Assembly: GCA_021107345.1 (NCBI GenBank)
Contig: JAIOSX010000128.1
Span: 1 to 22,180, forward strand
Source: Candidatus Aegiribacteria sp.
GTDB taxonomy: Bacteria; Fermentibacterota; Fermentibacteria; Fermentibacterales; Fermentibacteraceae
DNA length: 22,180 nucleotides
Direction: 5' to 3'
Part shown: positions 7,946 to 17,707 of the stretch, in pieces
How positions within the stretch are numbered: the first letter of the stretch is position 1
How the letters are laid out: each line of letters begins with the position of its first letter
Position numbers and translations under genes: made by a program
The notes under the pieces: model-generated
What the model saw: the letters and a program-made list of their open reading frames with translations, nothing else
The model's database searches: none
Told to the model about the DNA's origin: nothing

Positions 7946-10900
7946 TGCTTCCCGTCGCTCTTTCTCCGGTTAAACGGACCAGACGAATTTTCAGTTTATC
8001 CGGCCTATCAGCAAGGGATCTTATATAAAGCCTTGCCTTACCGATACTCCACAGGTTGTCTATCATCTGAATGAGCTCGCTGTCCCTGCTGACGGCTTCA
8101 AGTAACGGCTGGTGCGCCTCAACAAGGGCGAGGAGGTCGGATCGTGACGAATCCTGCGTCCATTTGATCAGAATTGCAACGGTGTTTGCGTTGTCTCTGT
8201 ACTTGCGGCGCATACCAAGACTTATTGCTCCGGCTTCAGTCGCACTGACCGCACCGGTTCTGGCTTCAATTTCAAGGAAGAACTGGGTCACTGTTTCCAC
8301 GGCATCCCTTGCGGTATCTACCACGGACCCGGGTTTTACCGAATCGGGGTTGAATATCCAGATATGTTCCAGAACGGATCTGACTGATTTGATCTCGGTC
8401 GACTTTCTCCTCATGATCTCACTTTCCAGGGAAGCAAAAATTCTTCCGAAATGCTTCATGAAAAGTATCTGGTTCTGAGCGGACGTTTCTCTTGAAATCC
8501 TGTCGAACAATCTGATTGAAATCTTCCTGCCTGGGATATAGCCGGCAACTGATTCCGCTGCTTTCCTTGTAGCTTTCCTGAGCCACATCAACTTATATAC
8601 ATTCCTGTCAAGATTCTTAACAGCGGCATCAACTGTTATTTTCCTTCCACCATCGGATCTTGAGAGAGATTTTTCAAGTGCTGTGAGAATTATATCTGGT
8701 TTAAAATCATCATCAGCACCCAGATATCCTATTATCTCTACAAAATCATCTATCATATGCTCTATTTTTTCGAGGCTCCTTTTGTCATCACAAAGCAGTA
8801 TTATGTCAATAAGAACGTTTTCAAGCGTTGAAAACACATTTTTCCGCCAATACCTGCATGCATTCTGACCTGGAGGGCATGAATGCTCCAGGAAATAATT
8901 CTTTACTTCTTCAGGTACCTTTCCGACTGCGCTTTCATCAATGTCGTTTTCCATTGTTCTAAAAATGTCAACGATATCATTACCCTTTGCGATTTCCATA
9001 AGTTCATCTATATCGCCGCGGGAGGTCTGACCTGAATAACCTGAAATAATTTCACTGCATCCATTCTCGATGAAACCCTCTATAAGTTTACGCCCCTCAC
9101 GTAAAAGTATCTGACGATAAAGTGGATTACTGGAAAGCATCTGAAGTGATCCCACCATGTCCTTCATTATTTCAGTGGATGCTTCTCTTATGCTGCGCCA
9201 TTTCTCCATAAGATTCGGGGCATTGAATTTATCCTTGAATGCAGCGAATGGAGTATCTTCGTTCAATTTCCTGGCGAATTCACTTATAAGTTCCGATTCA
9301 AGCCTGTGGGACATCCATGACAGAAAAGCAGCTCCCGCAGGTTCCCCATACTTTGAAGACACAGAAAGTTCAGAGATCTCGATGAAGTAAGGGATAAGAA
9401 CATCCGGCTTATCGGCAATAAGCTCGGTCGTCAGCGGTATGGTCTTCCCAAAATACAGCGCAGCCGTCTTCAGCTGCCATAGAGCCACATCACTGTCCTC
9501 GGTTTCTTTTGAGGGAATTATCGTGTCGATCATAAGTCTCATAAAATTTCCTGTTATTCTTTCGGCTATATCAGGGTGTTCCACGAGAGTGTTTACGAAA
9601 GACTTAAGTCCGTAGGAAAGAAATTTGCTGAAGATCCTGTGTCCTGTCTTCTCTATCCAGACTGCCTGCTGGGAAAGAATATCGCAGAGCATTCTTGAGG
9701 AGTAGATGAGATCGTTTGCTTTCTTTTCCTCTATACCCGGAATCCTGAGCAGGTTTTCCATCGTCTGCTTGAGAGCCTTGCTCCTGTCCTCTGCCCTGAA
9801 CAGTTTTCCGAGTAGTAATGTCTCCTCTTTCCTCAGCTGATCTATGCTCATCTCTCTGTTATAAGTAGATACAGCGGTTGAGATAAGCTCGATAAAGATG
9901 GGATCATCCGTATCCGTTCCCTGCAGAAGAGGAGCAATTACCTTATCCATGAATCTGCCACGTAATTTTTCTTCATTTATCTTTGCAAGAGCACTCCTGA
10001 TAACCCGTGACGTGTCTATCGAATCCTCAGCCAGTGGTATAAGCCATTCTGTCTGTTCGCCTTCCAGCAGTCTTTTCCTGTAAACGACATTCAACAGATC
10101 AAGGATATCTGCGAATACCTCTGTTTTTAAGATAAGGTCCTGAAATCTGGCGTTCTTAGTTGAGCGGATCAGCAGTATCAGTGTCGGCAGTAGTTTGTCA
10201 TAACTGATCTTAGCTTCCGAAAGGTAGGTGTTCATGGATTCTATTGCTGTTTCTGGATCCTTCTGACCAAGAATCGAGTCCATCAGGCGTCCAACTGAAT
10301 TAACGACACGCTTGATCTCTACAACACCGACCTTGTCTTTAAGAAACCGCAGTACTATGGGAATGAAATCAATGTAAAATTCGGTTTTATTTCTCTCCAG
10401 GTAATCGGTTCCGCTTCTTTCGCGTGCGAGTCTTGATATCAAGATTACAAGATTATTGTCATTCGTCTCTATTGCTATGGAATATGCTTCGCGAAAACAA
10501 TTATAGAAGGCTCTTCCCGCCCCGGAGAACAGGATTATTTCAGCTATAGCTCTTCCGTATTCAAATGAGGTTCCGCTATCGGTAACAGGCAGATCTATGA
10601 TATCAAAATCTATATTTCTCTCAGCTCTTCTTTTCAAAGCTTTTTTCGCCTGTTCGGAAACACCTTCCAGAATTTCCTCCGTCTCCTGTTCCGTAAGGCT
10701 TCCAACCAGATCAACGACAACTCTCTTCGATGCGTCTTCTATCAGTGCTTGCAGTTCATCGGACTCTTCAAGCTTTCCCAGAAAGCCTGAAAGAATACGA
10801 ATGGATTCTATATTGGTTGAAAAACCCCTCATTTTTTTGTAGAGGGATTCCCCGTTCCTTCCCACCGATCTCCATACCGGCATGTCTTCAACTGAGAGAA

Positions 10901-11513
10901 GATACCATCCGGTTTCAACCGCGAAATCAATAAGTGTTTCGTGTATGATGGCAGGGGCATCATTCATTATTTCTGTTGCCAGATTAAGAGCCCGTACGAT
11001 ATTGCCTCCGCCTATTTTCGTTCTTTCAAGCATGAAACCGAATCGTTCAGGCCATTTGATGCCTTTCTGAATCAGGTTTTCGGCAAGAGAAAGGTCTCCA
11101 GGAGTTTCCGCCAGAACGAGAAAAACCTTGTATAACAATGAAATGAGATCGTCGAACACAAGCCCTGTTCGCGGGCCTATCTGATTCCAAACCCAGCTGA
11201 GATGGAAGAATTCCTGAACCGCTACAACCACTGCATCGGACGGCAGGTTGGTAAGGGCTGAGAACCATTTGACCGCCGCGTCTTCCATGATCGGAGGCGG
11301 CGTTTGCATGTTCGACAGGTTTTCAAGAAGTTTGACTACATCGCTATCCTTTATCGTCGTAAGAAGAAATGCAAGAGCCTCTCCAGCGGTTTTCCATTCC
11401 CAGGAAAAAAGAGGTATTGACAGGACTCTGTTTCTCGTTTCAGGGGAAACGATTGATGTATCAAGTTTTTTTCCCGGAAGACTGAAACCCTTTCCCACTT
11501 CGGGAGGTTTCAC
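7923..11513 (-). CDS. Large uncharacterised all-helical protein (1,196 residues)
   Basis: I do not recognise this protein. It is predicted soluble: there is no signal peptide and no membrane helix. Almost its whole length is amphipathic helix with scattered short linkers, the look of an alpha-solenoid or scaffold. No nucleotide-binding, protease, nuclease or zinc motif was found. A short Cys-containing segment (CPPGQNACRYW) lies about two thirds of the way along. The start is a GTG at 11513 with no good Shine-Dalgarno; no in-frame ATG, GTG or TTG exists in the short gap to gyrA, and an upstream CTG is the only alternative. It lies 59 nt after gyrA and overlaps the asparaginase gene by 23 nt, so it is probably cotranscribed with both. 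Confidence 0.85.
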   Translation of the reverse strand: MKPPEVGKGFSLPGKKLDTSIVSPETRNRVLSIPLFSWEWKTAGEALAFLLTTIKDSDVVKLLENLSNMQTPPPIMEDAAVKWFSALTNLPSDAVVVAVQEFFHLSWVWNQIGPRTGLVFDDLISLLYKVFLVLAETPGDLSLAENLIQKGIKWPERFGFMLERTKIGGGNIVRALNLATEIMNDAPAIIHETLIDFAVETGWYLLSVEDMPVWRSVGRNGESLYKKMRGFSTNIESIRILSGFLGKLEESDELQALIEDASKRVVVDLVGSLTEQETEEILEGVSEQAKKALKRRAERNIDFDIIDLPVTDSGTSFEYGRAIAEIILFSGAGRAFYNCFREAYSIAIETNDNNLVILISRLARERSGTDYLERNKTEFYIDFIPIVLRFLKDKVGVVEIKRVVNSVGRLMDSILGQKDPETAIESMNTYLSEAKISYDKLLPTLILLIRSTKNARFQDLILKTEVFADILDLLNVVYRKRLLEGEQTEWLIPLAEDSIDTSRVIRSALAKINEEKLRGRFMDKVIAPLLQGTDTDDPIFIELISTAVSTYNREMSIDQLRKEETLLLGKLFRAEDRSKALKQTMENLLRIPGIEEKKANDLIYSSRMLCDILSQQAVWIEKTGHRIFSKFLSYGLKSFVNTLVEHPDIAERITGNFMRLMIDTIIPSKETEDSDVALWQLKTAALYFGKTIPLTTELIADKPDVLIPYFIEISELSVSSKYGEPAGAAFLSWMSHRLESELISEFARKLNEDTPFAAFKDKFNAPNLMEKWRSIREASTEIMKDMVGSLQMLSSNPLYRQILLREGRKLIEGFIENGCSEIISGYSGQTSRGDIDELMEIAKGNDIVDIFRTMENDIDESAVGKVPEEVKNYFLEHSCPPGQNACRYWRKNVFSTLENVLIDIILLCDDKRSLEKIEHMIDDFVEIIGYLGADDDFKPDIILTALEKSLSRSDGGRKITVDAAVKNLDRNVYKLMWLRKATRKAAESVAGYIPGRKISIRLFDRISRETSAQNQILFMKHFGRIFASLESEIMRRKSTEIKSVRSVLEHIWIFNPDSVKPGSVVDTARDAVETVTQFFLEIEARTGAVSATEAGAISLGMRRKYRDNANTVAILIKWTQDSSRSDLLALVEAHQPLLEAVSRDSELIQMIDNLWSIGKARLYIRSLADRPDKLKIRLVRLTGERATGSNGGIHYT

Positions 11514-11572
11514 GAAGCGGAGTTGATTCTCCAGGCTCCAGTCCTCAATAATCCGTATTTTTTCCTGAAGGT

Positions 11573-14059
11573 TTATTCCGATTCTCCCTGATCCGCGTTA
11601 TCATTACCGGGATGTACAATAGCCGCGTCCACCACCCTGTCTTCATCGGGCAGGTTCATCAGTCTGACTCCCATTGTACTCCGTCCCATCTCCCTTATCT
11701 GTTCAACAGGTAGTCTTATAATCATTCCGAGTGATGAGATAAGGATTAATTCATCTTCTTCGGAAACCTGCATTATTGAAATGACCGGACCGTTTCTATC
11801 AATATTGAGGATATTTATCACTCCGCCGCTTCCCCTGTGAGTAAGTCTGTACCCATCTGATGAGGTCCTTTTGCCGTATCCACCCTCGGTTACAGTAAGC
11901 AGGCTTCCGGGGTTCTCCATGACTACCATGCCGACCACTCTGTCTGTCTCATTAACCCTGATGCCTCTTACACCCCTTGTGTGTCTGCCTGTAGGACGGA
12001 CTTCTTTCTCGGAAAACCTGTTTGCTTTACCACTTGCAAGGGCGAGGAATATCCGGCTGCTGCCGTTTGTAAGAGCGGCTGAAATCAGTTCAGCGTTGTT
12101 ATCAAGCTTGATGGCCCATATTCCATTTCTCCTCGGATGACTGTAACTGGATAGAGGTGTTTTCTTCACAAGCCCATTGCTGGTTGCCATAACTATGAAC
12201 CTGTCCTTATCGAATTCCTTCACGCAGACGTTGGCAACAGGCCTTTCCTCCGGCTCAAGGTCCAGAAGATTAACTATCGCTTTTCCTTTGCTGATGCGGC
12301 CCGCTTCTGGTATCCTGTATACCTTGAGCCAGTAGCACCTTCCCTGATTTGTGAAAAACAGGATATAACTGTGATTCGATGAAATGAATATCTGTTCCAG
12401 GACATCCTCTTCCCGGGTCTTTGCTCCGGTAATGCCCTTGCCGCCTCTGTGCTGAATTTTGTACGTATCCGATGAGAGTCTTTTTATGTAACCCTCACGC
12501 GAAACGGTGATTACCATCTCATCGTCGGGAATCAGATCCTCTATGTCTATTTCTCCCGGAGCGTAAGGTAAGATTTCCGTCTTACGGTCACTACTGTACT
12601 CCTGGGCAACTACCATAAGTTCATCAGCAACGATCTTCATCCTCTTCTGTCTGCTTGCTGCTAGTTCCCTGAGTTCTGCAAGAAGGATTTTAAGTTCGCT
12701 GTACTCTTTCTCCAGCTCATCCCGCTCAAGGCCGGTGAGTCTTCGAAGGCGCATATCAAGTATCGCCTGGGCCTGGATCTCAGAGAAATCGAACCCATCT
12801 ACAAGCGCGGATCTGGCTTCGTCGGTATTGCTGGATTCCCGTATGACCCTGATGATGTCCTCGATTGAATCCTGCGCCTTCAGCAAGCCTTCCACTATAT
12901 GGGTTCTCGCTTCCGCCTTCTCCAGGTCGAACTTAATCCGTCTTTTAACGACATCGTGTCTGTGCTCGATGTAATGATCCAGGAAATCACGCAATGTAAG
13001 CCTGAGTGGTCTTCCGCTGCAGAGCGCAAGGCAGTTGGCTCCGAATGTTTTTGATAGGGTTGTATGTTTGTAAAGCTGGTTCAGAACTACTTCCGAAAGC
13101 GCATCATTCTTCAGAACTATAACTATCCGCATTCCCTCTCTGTCGGACTCGTCTCGGAGGTCTGCTATGGATGTGATCTTTTTCTGCTTCACAAGTTCAG
13201 CGATGTTTTCTATGAGTTTGGTCTTGTTCACCTGGTATGGGATCTCTGTGATTATTATGGCTTCCCTGCCCCTTGGAGCCTCTTCAATATTGACCCTGCC
13301 ACGCACACGGATAGATCCCCTTCCTGTCCTGTAGCAGTCCCTGATACCCCTCATTCCCATGATGATGCCGCCTGTTGGGAAATCTGGCCCCTTAACTATG
13401 CTGAAAAGCTCTTCTTCGGTTAGACCTGGGTTCTCAATTATGCTGCAGCATGCACTGACTATCTCTCGAAGATTGTGTGGCGGTATGTTTGTAGCCATTC
13501 CAACTGCTATACCTGACGAACCGTTAACAAGAAGGTTAGGTATTCCGGCGGGAAGTATTGACGGTTCCTTCAGGCGATCATCGAAATTGGGAACCAGATC
13601 AACGGTTTCCTTATCTATATCACGAAGCATTTCCGCGCCTATCCTGGACATCCTTGCTTCAGTGTATCTGTATGCAGCAGCGGGATCACCATCAATTGAT
13701 CCGAAGTTACCCTGTCCATCTACAAGGGGGTGCAGGAGAGAAAAATCCTGTGCCATTCTAACCATTGCGTCGTAGACTGCGGAATCTCCGTGAGGATGAT
13801 ATTTACCCAGAACATCACCAACAACTGTAGCAGATTTTCTGTATGCTCGTTTGTAGGTTAATTTCTGTTCGTACATTGAATATAGAATTCTTCTATGTAC
13901 CGGTTTTAGACCATCTCTTACGTCCGGCAGTGCTCTTGAGACTATTACGCTCATGGAATAGTCCATATAGGAGCGCTTCATTTCTTCTTCTATATCGATG
14001 ATATCCGGTTGAACGATATGACTGCTGCTCAACTGGTCTTCTTCAAGCTTTTCGGTCAT
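11573..14059 (-). CDS. gyrA: DNA gyrase subunit A
   Basis: This 828-residue subunit cuts and rejoins DNA in the GyrA2B2 enzyme that introduces negative supercoils. The winged-helix/tower breakage-reunion domain contains the catalytic Tyr132 in [12 protein letters not shown]. The quinolone-contact region [13 protein letters not shown] has Ser93 and Asp97, the residues equivalent to E. coli Ser83 and Asp87, so no classical resistance change is visible. The C-terminal beta-pinwheel carries the GyrA box at about 536-542 as QHRGGKG, where the usual second residue Arg is His; its presence marks gyrase rather than topoisomerase IV ParC. It follows gyrB after 60 nt in the same operon direction. Confidence 0.98.
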   Translation of the reverse strand: MTEKLEEDQLSSSHIVQPDIIDIEEEMKRSYMDYSMSVIVSRALPDVRDGLKPVHRRILYSMYEQKLTYKRAYRKSATVVGDVLGKYHPHGDSAVYDAMVRMAQDFSLLHPLVDGQGNFGSIDGDPAAAYRYTEARMSRIGAEMLRDIDKETVDLVPNFDDRLKEPSILPAGIPNLLVNGSSGIAVGMATNIPPHNLREIVSACCSIIENPGLTEEELFSIVKGPDFPTGGIIMGMRGIRDCYRTGRGSIRVRGRVNIEEAPRGREAIIITEIPYQVNKTKLIENIAELVKQKKITSIADLRDESDREGMRIVIVLKNDALSEVVLNQLYKHTTLSKTFGANCLALCSGRPLRLTLRDFLDHYIEHRHDVVKRRIKFDLEKAEARTHIVEGLLKAQDSIEDIIRVIRESSNTDEARSALVDGFDFSEIQAQAILDMRLRRLTGLERDELEKEYSELKILLAELRELAASRQKRMKIVADELMVVAQEYSSDRKTEILPYAPGEIDIEDLIPDDEMVITVSREGYIKRLSSDTYKIQHRGGKGITGAKTREEDVLEQIFISSNHSYILFFTNQGRCYWLKVYRIPEAGRISKGKAIVNLLDLEPEERPVANVCVKEFDKDRFIVMATSNGLVKKTPLSSYSHPRRNGIWAIKLDNNAELISAALTNGSSRIFLALASGKANRFSEKEVRPTGRHTRGVRGIRVNETDRVVGMVVMENPGSLLTVTEGGYGKRTSSDGYRLTHRGSGGVINILNIDRNGPVISIMQVSEEDELILISSLGMIIRLPVEQIREMGRSTMGVRLMNLPDEDRVVDAAIVHPGNDNADQGESE

Positions 14060-14077
14060 ACTGAGGTTCTTTCTAGT

Positions 14078-14086
14078 TTATTCACA
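14078..14086 (+). promoter_or_regulatory. DnaA box ahead of gyrA
   Basis: TTATTCACA is an exact match to the relaxed DnaA consensus TTWTNCACA. It falls in the 60-nt spacer between gyrB and gyrA, about 19 nt before the gyrA start. As a lone site its significance is low, since about one such match is expected by chance in this window. The parallel placement before dnaA and dnaN raises interest. Confidence 0.35.
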
Positions 14087-14119
14087 GGTTGTTCCTTTGT
14101 TCCGCCACTTAAAGGGATG

Positions 14120-16045
14120 CTATACATCAAGATTCATTACATCAGCGGCATGCTGCTGAATGAATTCACGCCTTGGTTCAACATCATCTCCCATTAGAGT
14201 GGAAAAAATATGGCTGGCCTCCATTGCATTCTCAAGTCTTATCTTCAGTAGAACCCGAGTGTCGGGATCCATCGTTGTTGCCCATAACTGGTCCGGGTTC
14301 ATTTCGCCAAGTCCTTTGTACCTCTGCATAGTGATGCCAGTATTGCCGAATTCCTCAGCGATTTTTATTCTCTCTGCTTCATTGTATGCGTACTTTTTGG
14401 CGCTCCCCTTCCTTAAAAGGTACAGCGGAGGTTGAGCAATGTAGATATATCCATTTTCTATAAGTTCGATCATATGTCTGTAAAAAAATGTGAGCAGCAG
14501 GGTTCTTATGTGGGATCCGTCAACGTCAGCATCTGTCATGATAATTATTTTATGGTACCTGAGGTTGCTGATATCAAAATCCTCTTCGATACCGGTTCCT
14601 GCGGCTGTGATGATAGTCCTTATTTCGTTGTTCTTCAAAACCCTTGCAAGGTGTGCTTTCTCTACATTTATGATCTTTCCCCGGAGAGGAAGGATTGCCT
14701 GGAAGTGCCTGTTGCGGCCCTGTTTTGCCGAGCCCCCGGCTGAATTACCCTCTACAATGAAAAGCTCAGCCTCCTCCGGATTGTTCACGGAACAATCAGC
14801 AAGTTTTCCTGGTAGAGCTGCGGTTTCAAGTGCAGATTTTCGTCTTGTAAGTTCCCTTGCTTTTTTTGCGGCCTGTCGGGAGCTGTGGTTAAGAAGGCAT
14901 TTTTGAATGATGTTTCTTGCGATTGAAGGGTTCTCTTCAAGGAAAGTTGATATCCCCTTGCTGACATGGGAAAGAACAGCTCCCTGGACGCTTCTGTTTC
15001 CAAGCCTGGATTTTGTCTGTCCCTCGAACTGAGGGTCGGGAATTTTAACGCTTATAACAGCTGCCAGGCCTTCTCTTACATCACTTCCTGAGAAAGTATC
15101 ATCCTTACTGTTGAAGAGGTTGCTGGATGAAGCATATTCATTCAGCGTTCTGGTGAGAGCCGATTTCATTCCCGACAGATGTGTTCCACCATCAATTGTG
15201 TTGATGTTATTCACAAAAGAGAAAATATCCTCCTGGAAGGCTTTATTGTATTGTAGTGCTACATCGATAATTATAAGCCCGTCTTCATCAAGTTCAAACT
15301 CTCCACTTATCCTCACGGGATCATGAAGCGTTGTATGAGCTTCGTTTATGTAAGATACAAATGAACTCAGACCGCCTTCGAAGCAGAACTCTTCAAGCCT
15401 TTCAGCGTTTACTTTTCTATTATCGGTAATATTAAGCTTCAACCCGTTGTTGAGATATGCGAGTTCACGAAGCCTGCCTGACAAAGTTTCGAAATTCAGT
15501 ATGGACGTTTCGAAAATCTCCTTGTAATCAGGCATAAATCTTATTTTTGTCCCTGTGAGATCCGTTTTGCCTGTATTCTCCTGAGGCCCTTCCGGTACAC
15601 CGCGAAGGAAACTCTGTTGAAATATGTTCCCGCCCTTGTGAACCTCTACAGTCAACCACAGGGATAAAGCATTAACCACGCTCACTCCAACACCATGAAG
15701 TCCTCCTGATGTTTTGTAAGCCGTGTTATCAAATTTTCCTCCCGCATGCAGGGTTGTCATAACTACTTCTAGAGCTGTTTTGCCGCTCTCGTGCATCTCA
15801 ATAGGAATTCCGCGTCCGTTGTCGTTAACGGAAATAGAGCCGTCGTCGTGCAGAATCACATCTATTTTAGTACAGTAACCTGACTGAGCCTCGTCAATAC
15901 TGTTATCCACAACCTCCCAGACCAGGTGATGAAGACCTGTCTGTGAAGTTGAACCGATATACATACTCGGTCTTTTTCTGACGTGTTCAAGACCCTTGAG
16001 AACTTTTATCGAGTTCGCGTCATAGCTTTTTTCATTACCGGTCAA
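14120..16045 (-). CDS. gyrB: DNA gyrase subunit B
   Basis: This 641-residue ATPase subunit of gyrase has a GHKL ATP-binding domain with the catalytic Glu44 and Mg-binding Asn48 in WEVVDNSIDEA. The ATP lid motifs NDNGRGIP and GGLHGVGVSVVNALS follow. The Toprim domain has Glu432 in IVEGNSAGGSA and the DADVD metal motif at 505-509. The C-terminus PRREFIQQHAADVMNLDV is the family's standard ending. The length is that of the short GyrB form, without the proteobacterial insert. It lies 25 nt downstream of the DUF721 gene and 60 nt upstream of gyrA. The gyrA GyrA box supports gyrase rather than topoisomerase IV. Confidence 0.98.
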   Translation of the reverse strand: MTGNEKSYDANSIKVLKGLEHVRKRPSMYIGSTSQTGLHHLVWEVVDNSIDEAQSGYCTKIDVILHDDGSISVNDNGRGIPIEMHESGKTALEVVMTTLHAGGKFDNTAYKTSGGLHGVGVSVVNALSLWLTVEVHKGGNIFQQSFLRGVPEGPQENTGKTDLTGTKIRFMPDYKEIFETSILNFETLSGRLRELAYLNNGLKLNITDNRKVNAERLEEFCFEGGLSSFVSYINEAHTTLHDPVRISGEFELDEDGLIIIDVALQYNKAFQEDIFSFVNNINTIDGGTHLSGMKSALTRTLNEYASSSNLFNSKDDTFSGSDVREGLAAVISVKIPDPQFEGQTKSRLGNRSVQGAVLSHVSKGISTFLEENPSIARNIIQKCLLNHSSRQAAKKARELTRRKSALETAALPGKLADCSVNNPEEAELFIVEGNSAGGSAKQGRNRHFQAILPLRGKIINVEKAHLARVLKNNEIRTIITAAGTGIEEDFDISNLRYHKIIIMTDADVDGSHIRTLLLTFFYRHMIELIENGYIYIAQPPLYLLRKGSAKKYAYNEAERIKIAEEFGNTGITMQRYKGLGEMNPDQLWATTMDPDTRVLLKIRLENAMEASHIFSTLMGDDVEPRREFIQQHAADVMNLDV

Positions 16046-16070
16046 ACTGTTTACCTTCCGTCTTTCATAG

Positions 16071-16346
16071 CTATACTGTTTTTAAATCAGTAAAGAGTTC
16101 TTCATCCCATACTGAATTCAGTTTTATCAGTATTTCTCTCTTTCTCAATCCGATCTCCATTGATGCTGCCGGGTGAATTACTTTAAGCATGAGAACGGAT
16201 CCCTCGAAACCTGCAGGCCTTGCGAAAGCGGATAATTCCTCTCCAACGATGTTTTCCCACATCATTAAGACCCTGTTCCTTTTCTGATACCCGTCCAGTT
16301 GAAAATTGTCAAGTACATCAGGTATCAGGCTGTTAATATTCCTCAA
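16071..16346 (-). CDS. dciA: DUF721 protein, DciA-like replicative helicase operator
   Basis: This 91-residue protein shows the DUF721 signature: an N-terminal helical region (INSLIPDVLDNF), a conserved W..IVGEELSAFARP core (WENIVGEELSAFARPAGFEG), then LMLKVIHPAASMEIGLRKREILIKLN. DUF721 proteins were identified as DciA, which interacts with the replicative helicase DnaB in bacteria that lack DnaC/DnaI loaders. Here it sits between dnaN and gyrB, close to its place in Actinobacteria, where recF normally precedes it. The gap from dnaN is 13 nt. At 91 residues it is short, essentially the core domain alone. The name is based on domain and position, and the helicase role is inferred. Confidence 0.8.
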   Translation of the reverse strand: MRNINSLIPDVLDNFQLDGYQKRNRVLMMWENIVGEELSAFARPAGFEGSVLMLKVIHPAASMEIGLRKREILIKLNSVWDEELFTDLKTV

Positions 16347-16359
16347 TGTAATCCTGATA

Positions 16360-17481
16360 CTACTCTTCTGTTACCTTTGACAATTTGACCGGCATGATAA
16401 GCGCAAGGTAGGAATCGGTACCATCAGATTCCTCCTCATCCGTGATCACAACAGCTGTATTGCTGTCTTTCATTTTCAGAGAAACTTTTTCACAGTTCAT
16501 GTTTCGAAGTATTTCCATTAGAAAATTTCCATTGAAACCTATATGGAACGGCCTTCCCTTATATATTGCTGTAAGGTCCTCCTGAGCATCTCCAGCATCA
16601 GCACTTTCAGAATGAACGAGAACTTTATCATTTTCAAGTGAGAATTTTATCTGATGTGTTGTGGGATTTGCCATTGTCTTTACCCTTCGCAGAACTGATA
16701 TCAGATCTTCTCTGTCTGTAGACAGAATACAGTCATTATCCTGCGGTATAACCTTTCTATAAGGTGGGTATTCGCCATCGATAGTTCTGCTGAAAATTAT
16801 TGTATCTCCGAACTCAAAAGATATTTGCGATCCTTTGAATCTTATAAGAACATCATCTTTTGAGGATAGTTTTGCAAAAAGATTGAGTGCCTTCTGCGTA
16901 ACAAGAGCATGAATATTAACAGGTGAGGATATACTTCCAATGGTAATACAGCTGAGTCTGTGACCATCGGTTGCGACCATCTCAAATCCGTTTTCATCAA
17001 TATCAAGAAGAGCTCCGTTAAGCGTTGCTCTGTAATCATCTCTTGCAACTGCATAAGAAGTTTTTCTTATCGCGTCAGAAAGAACACCTGCAGGAACCGA
17101 TGCTGGCTCAACACCACTTTTTGATGGAAGAGTTGGGAACTGTTCGCTTGAGTTACCGCTCAGCGTAAAAGAACCCTGTCCACAGCTTATTGTTATTCTA
17201 TTACCTGTACCGCTCAAACGAACTTCTTCTTCAGACAGCTCACGGACTATTTCGTGTAGTTTTTTGCCTGGAAGTGTTATTGAACCAGTAGTAGTTACGG
17301 ATGCAGGAATTGTAGTAATAACTGTGGTATCAAGATCTGTTGCAGATAAACGAAGGGTTTCTCCTTCTGTTTCAAGAAGAACATTAGTGAGATAAGGAAG
17401 ACTGCTTCTTGTTGGGAGGGCTGTAGCAACACAATTAAGACCTTTAAGTAAGTCGGAATGATTGACAAGAAGTTTAATCAT
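16360..17481 (-). CDS. dnaN: DNA polymerase III sliding clamp (beta)
   Basis: This 373-residue protein is the ring-shaped clamp that tethers the replicative polymerase. The three repeated clamp domains are recognisable, with SLPYLTNVLLE early, then VATDGHRLSC (the conserved TDGHRL motif of domain two) and the LNGALLDID lead-in. The C-terminus ends in LALIMPVKL, matching the family's IMPMRL-type ending that forms the protein-binding cleft. Length is standard (about 365-380). The start ATG at 17481 has a strong GGAGGAAA Shine-Dalgarno. It is the second gene after dnaA and has its own promoter in the 226-nt spacer. Confidence 0.98.
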   Translation of the reverse strand: MIKLLVNHSDLLKGLNCVATALPTRSSLPYLTNVLLETEGETLRLSATDLDTTVITTIPASVTTTGSITLPGKKLHEIVRELSEEEVRLSGTGNRITISCGQGSFTLSGNSSEQFPTLPSKSGVEPASVPAGVLSDAIRKTSYAVARDDYRATLNGALLDIDENGFEMVATDGHRLSCITIGSISSPVNIHALVTQKALNLFAKLSSKDDVLIRFKGSQISFEFGDTIIFSRTIDGEYPPYRKVIPQDNDCILSTDREDLISVLRRVKTMANPTTHQIKFSLENDKVLVHSESADAGDAQEDLTAIYKGRPFHIGFNGNFLMEILRNMNCEKVSLKMKDSNTAVVITDEEESDGTDSYLALIMPVKLSKVTEE

Positions 17482-17707
17482 GAGATTTCCTCCAGCTTTA
17501 TGAATACAGTAATTTTAGAACAATAATGATAGTTATTATACATGTGGATATGTGGACATGTCACATGCGAAAAAGATATGAGCGTATTGAACGTGTGGAA
17601 GAATTGTTGATAATACTTTAATGAAATAGTAATTTTGCACAGAAGAGAATTGTATACATTCGTAAGAAGGAAGTTTTGCATGGCATATAGAAGGGATGAT
17701 AACACGT
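17482..17707. promoter_or_regulatory. dnaA-dnaN spacer with DnaA-box-like 9-mers
   Basis: This 226-nt AT-rich gap has no credible gene. It contains TTTTGCACA at 17633-17641 (fits TTWTNCACA) and, in the other orientation, TGTGGATAT at 17543-17551 (one mismatch to TGTGGATAA), TGTGGACAT at 17551-17559 (two mismatches) and TGTGGAAGA at 17594-17602 (two mismatches). The region 17500-17540 is strongly A/T. In Bacillus the equivalent spacer holds the unwinding part of oriC, so this is one of the candidate origin segments. Confidence 0.55.
17535..17564 (-). promoter_or_regulatory. Promoter for dnaN with DnaA sites in its spacer
   Basis: On the minus strand the -35 GTGACA (17559-17564, five of six) and a perfect -10 TATAAT (17535-17540) are 18 nt apart. 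Transcription would begin about 45 nt before the dnaN start. Two DnaA-box-like 9-mers (17543-17551 and 17551-17559) fill the spacer between the two elements, so bound DnaA would block RNA polymerase. Confidence 0.65.

Noticed and set aside
15903..15911. Perfect DnaA box TTATCCACA inside gyrB
   Set aside because: It encodes the invariant Val-Asp-Asn of the gyrase ATP-binding motif WEVVDNS, so the match is explained by coding constraint.
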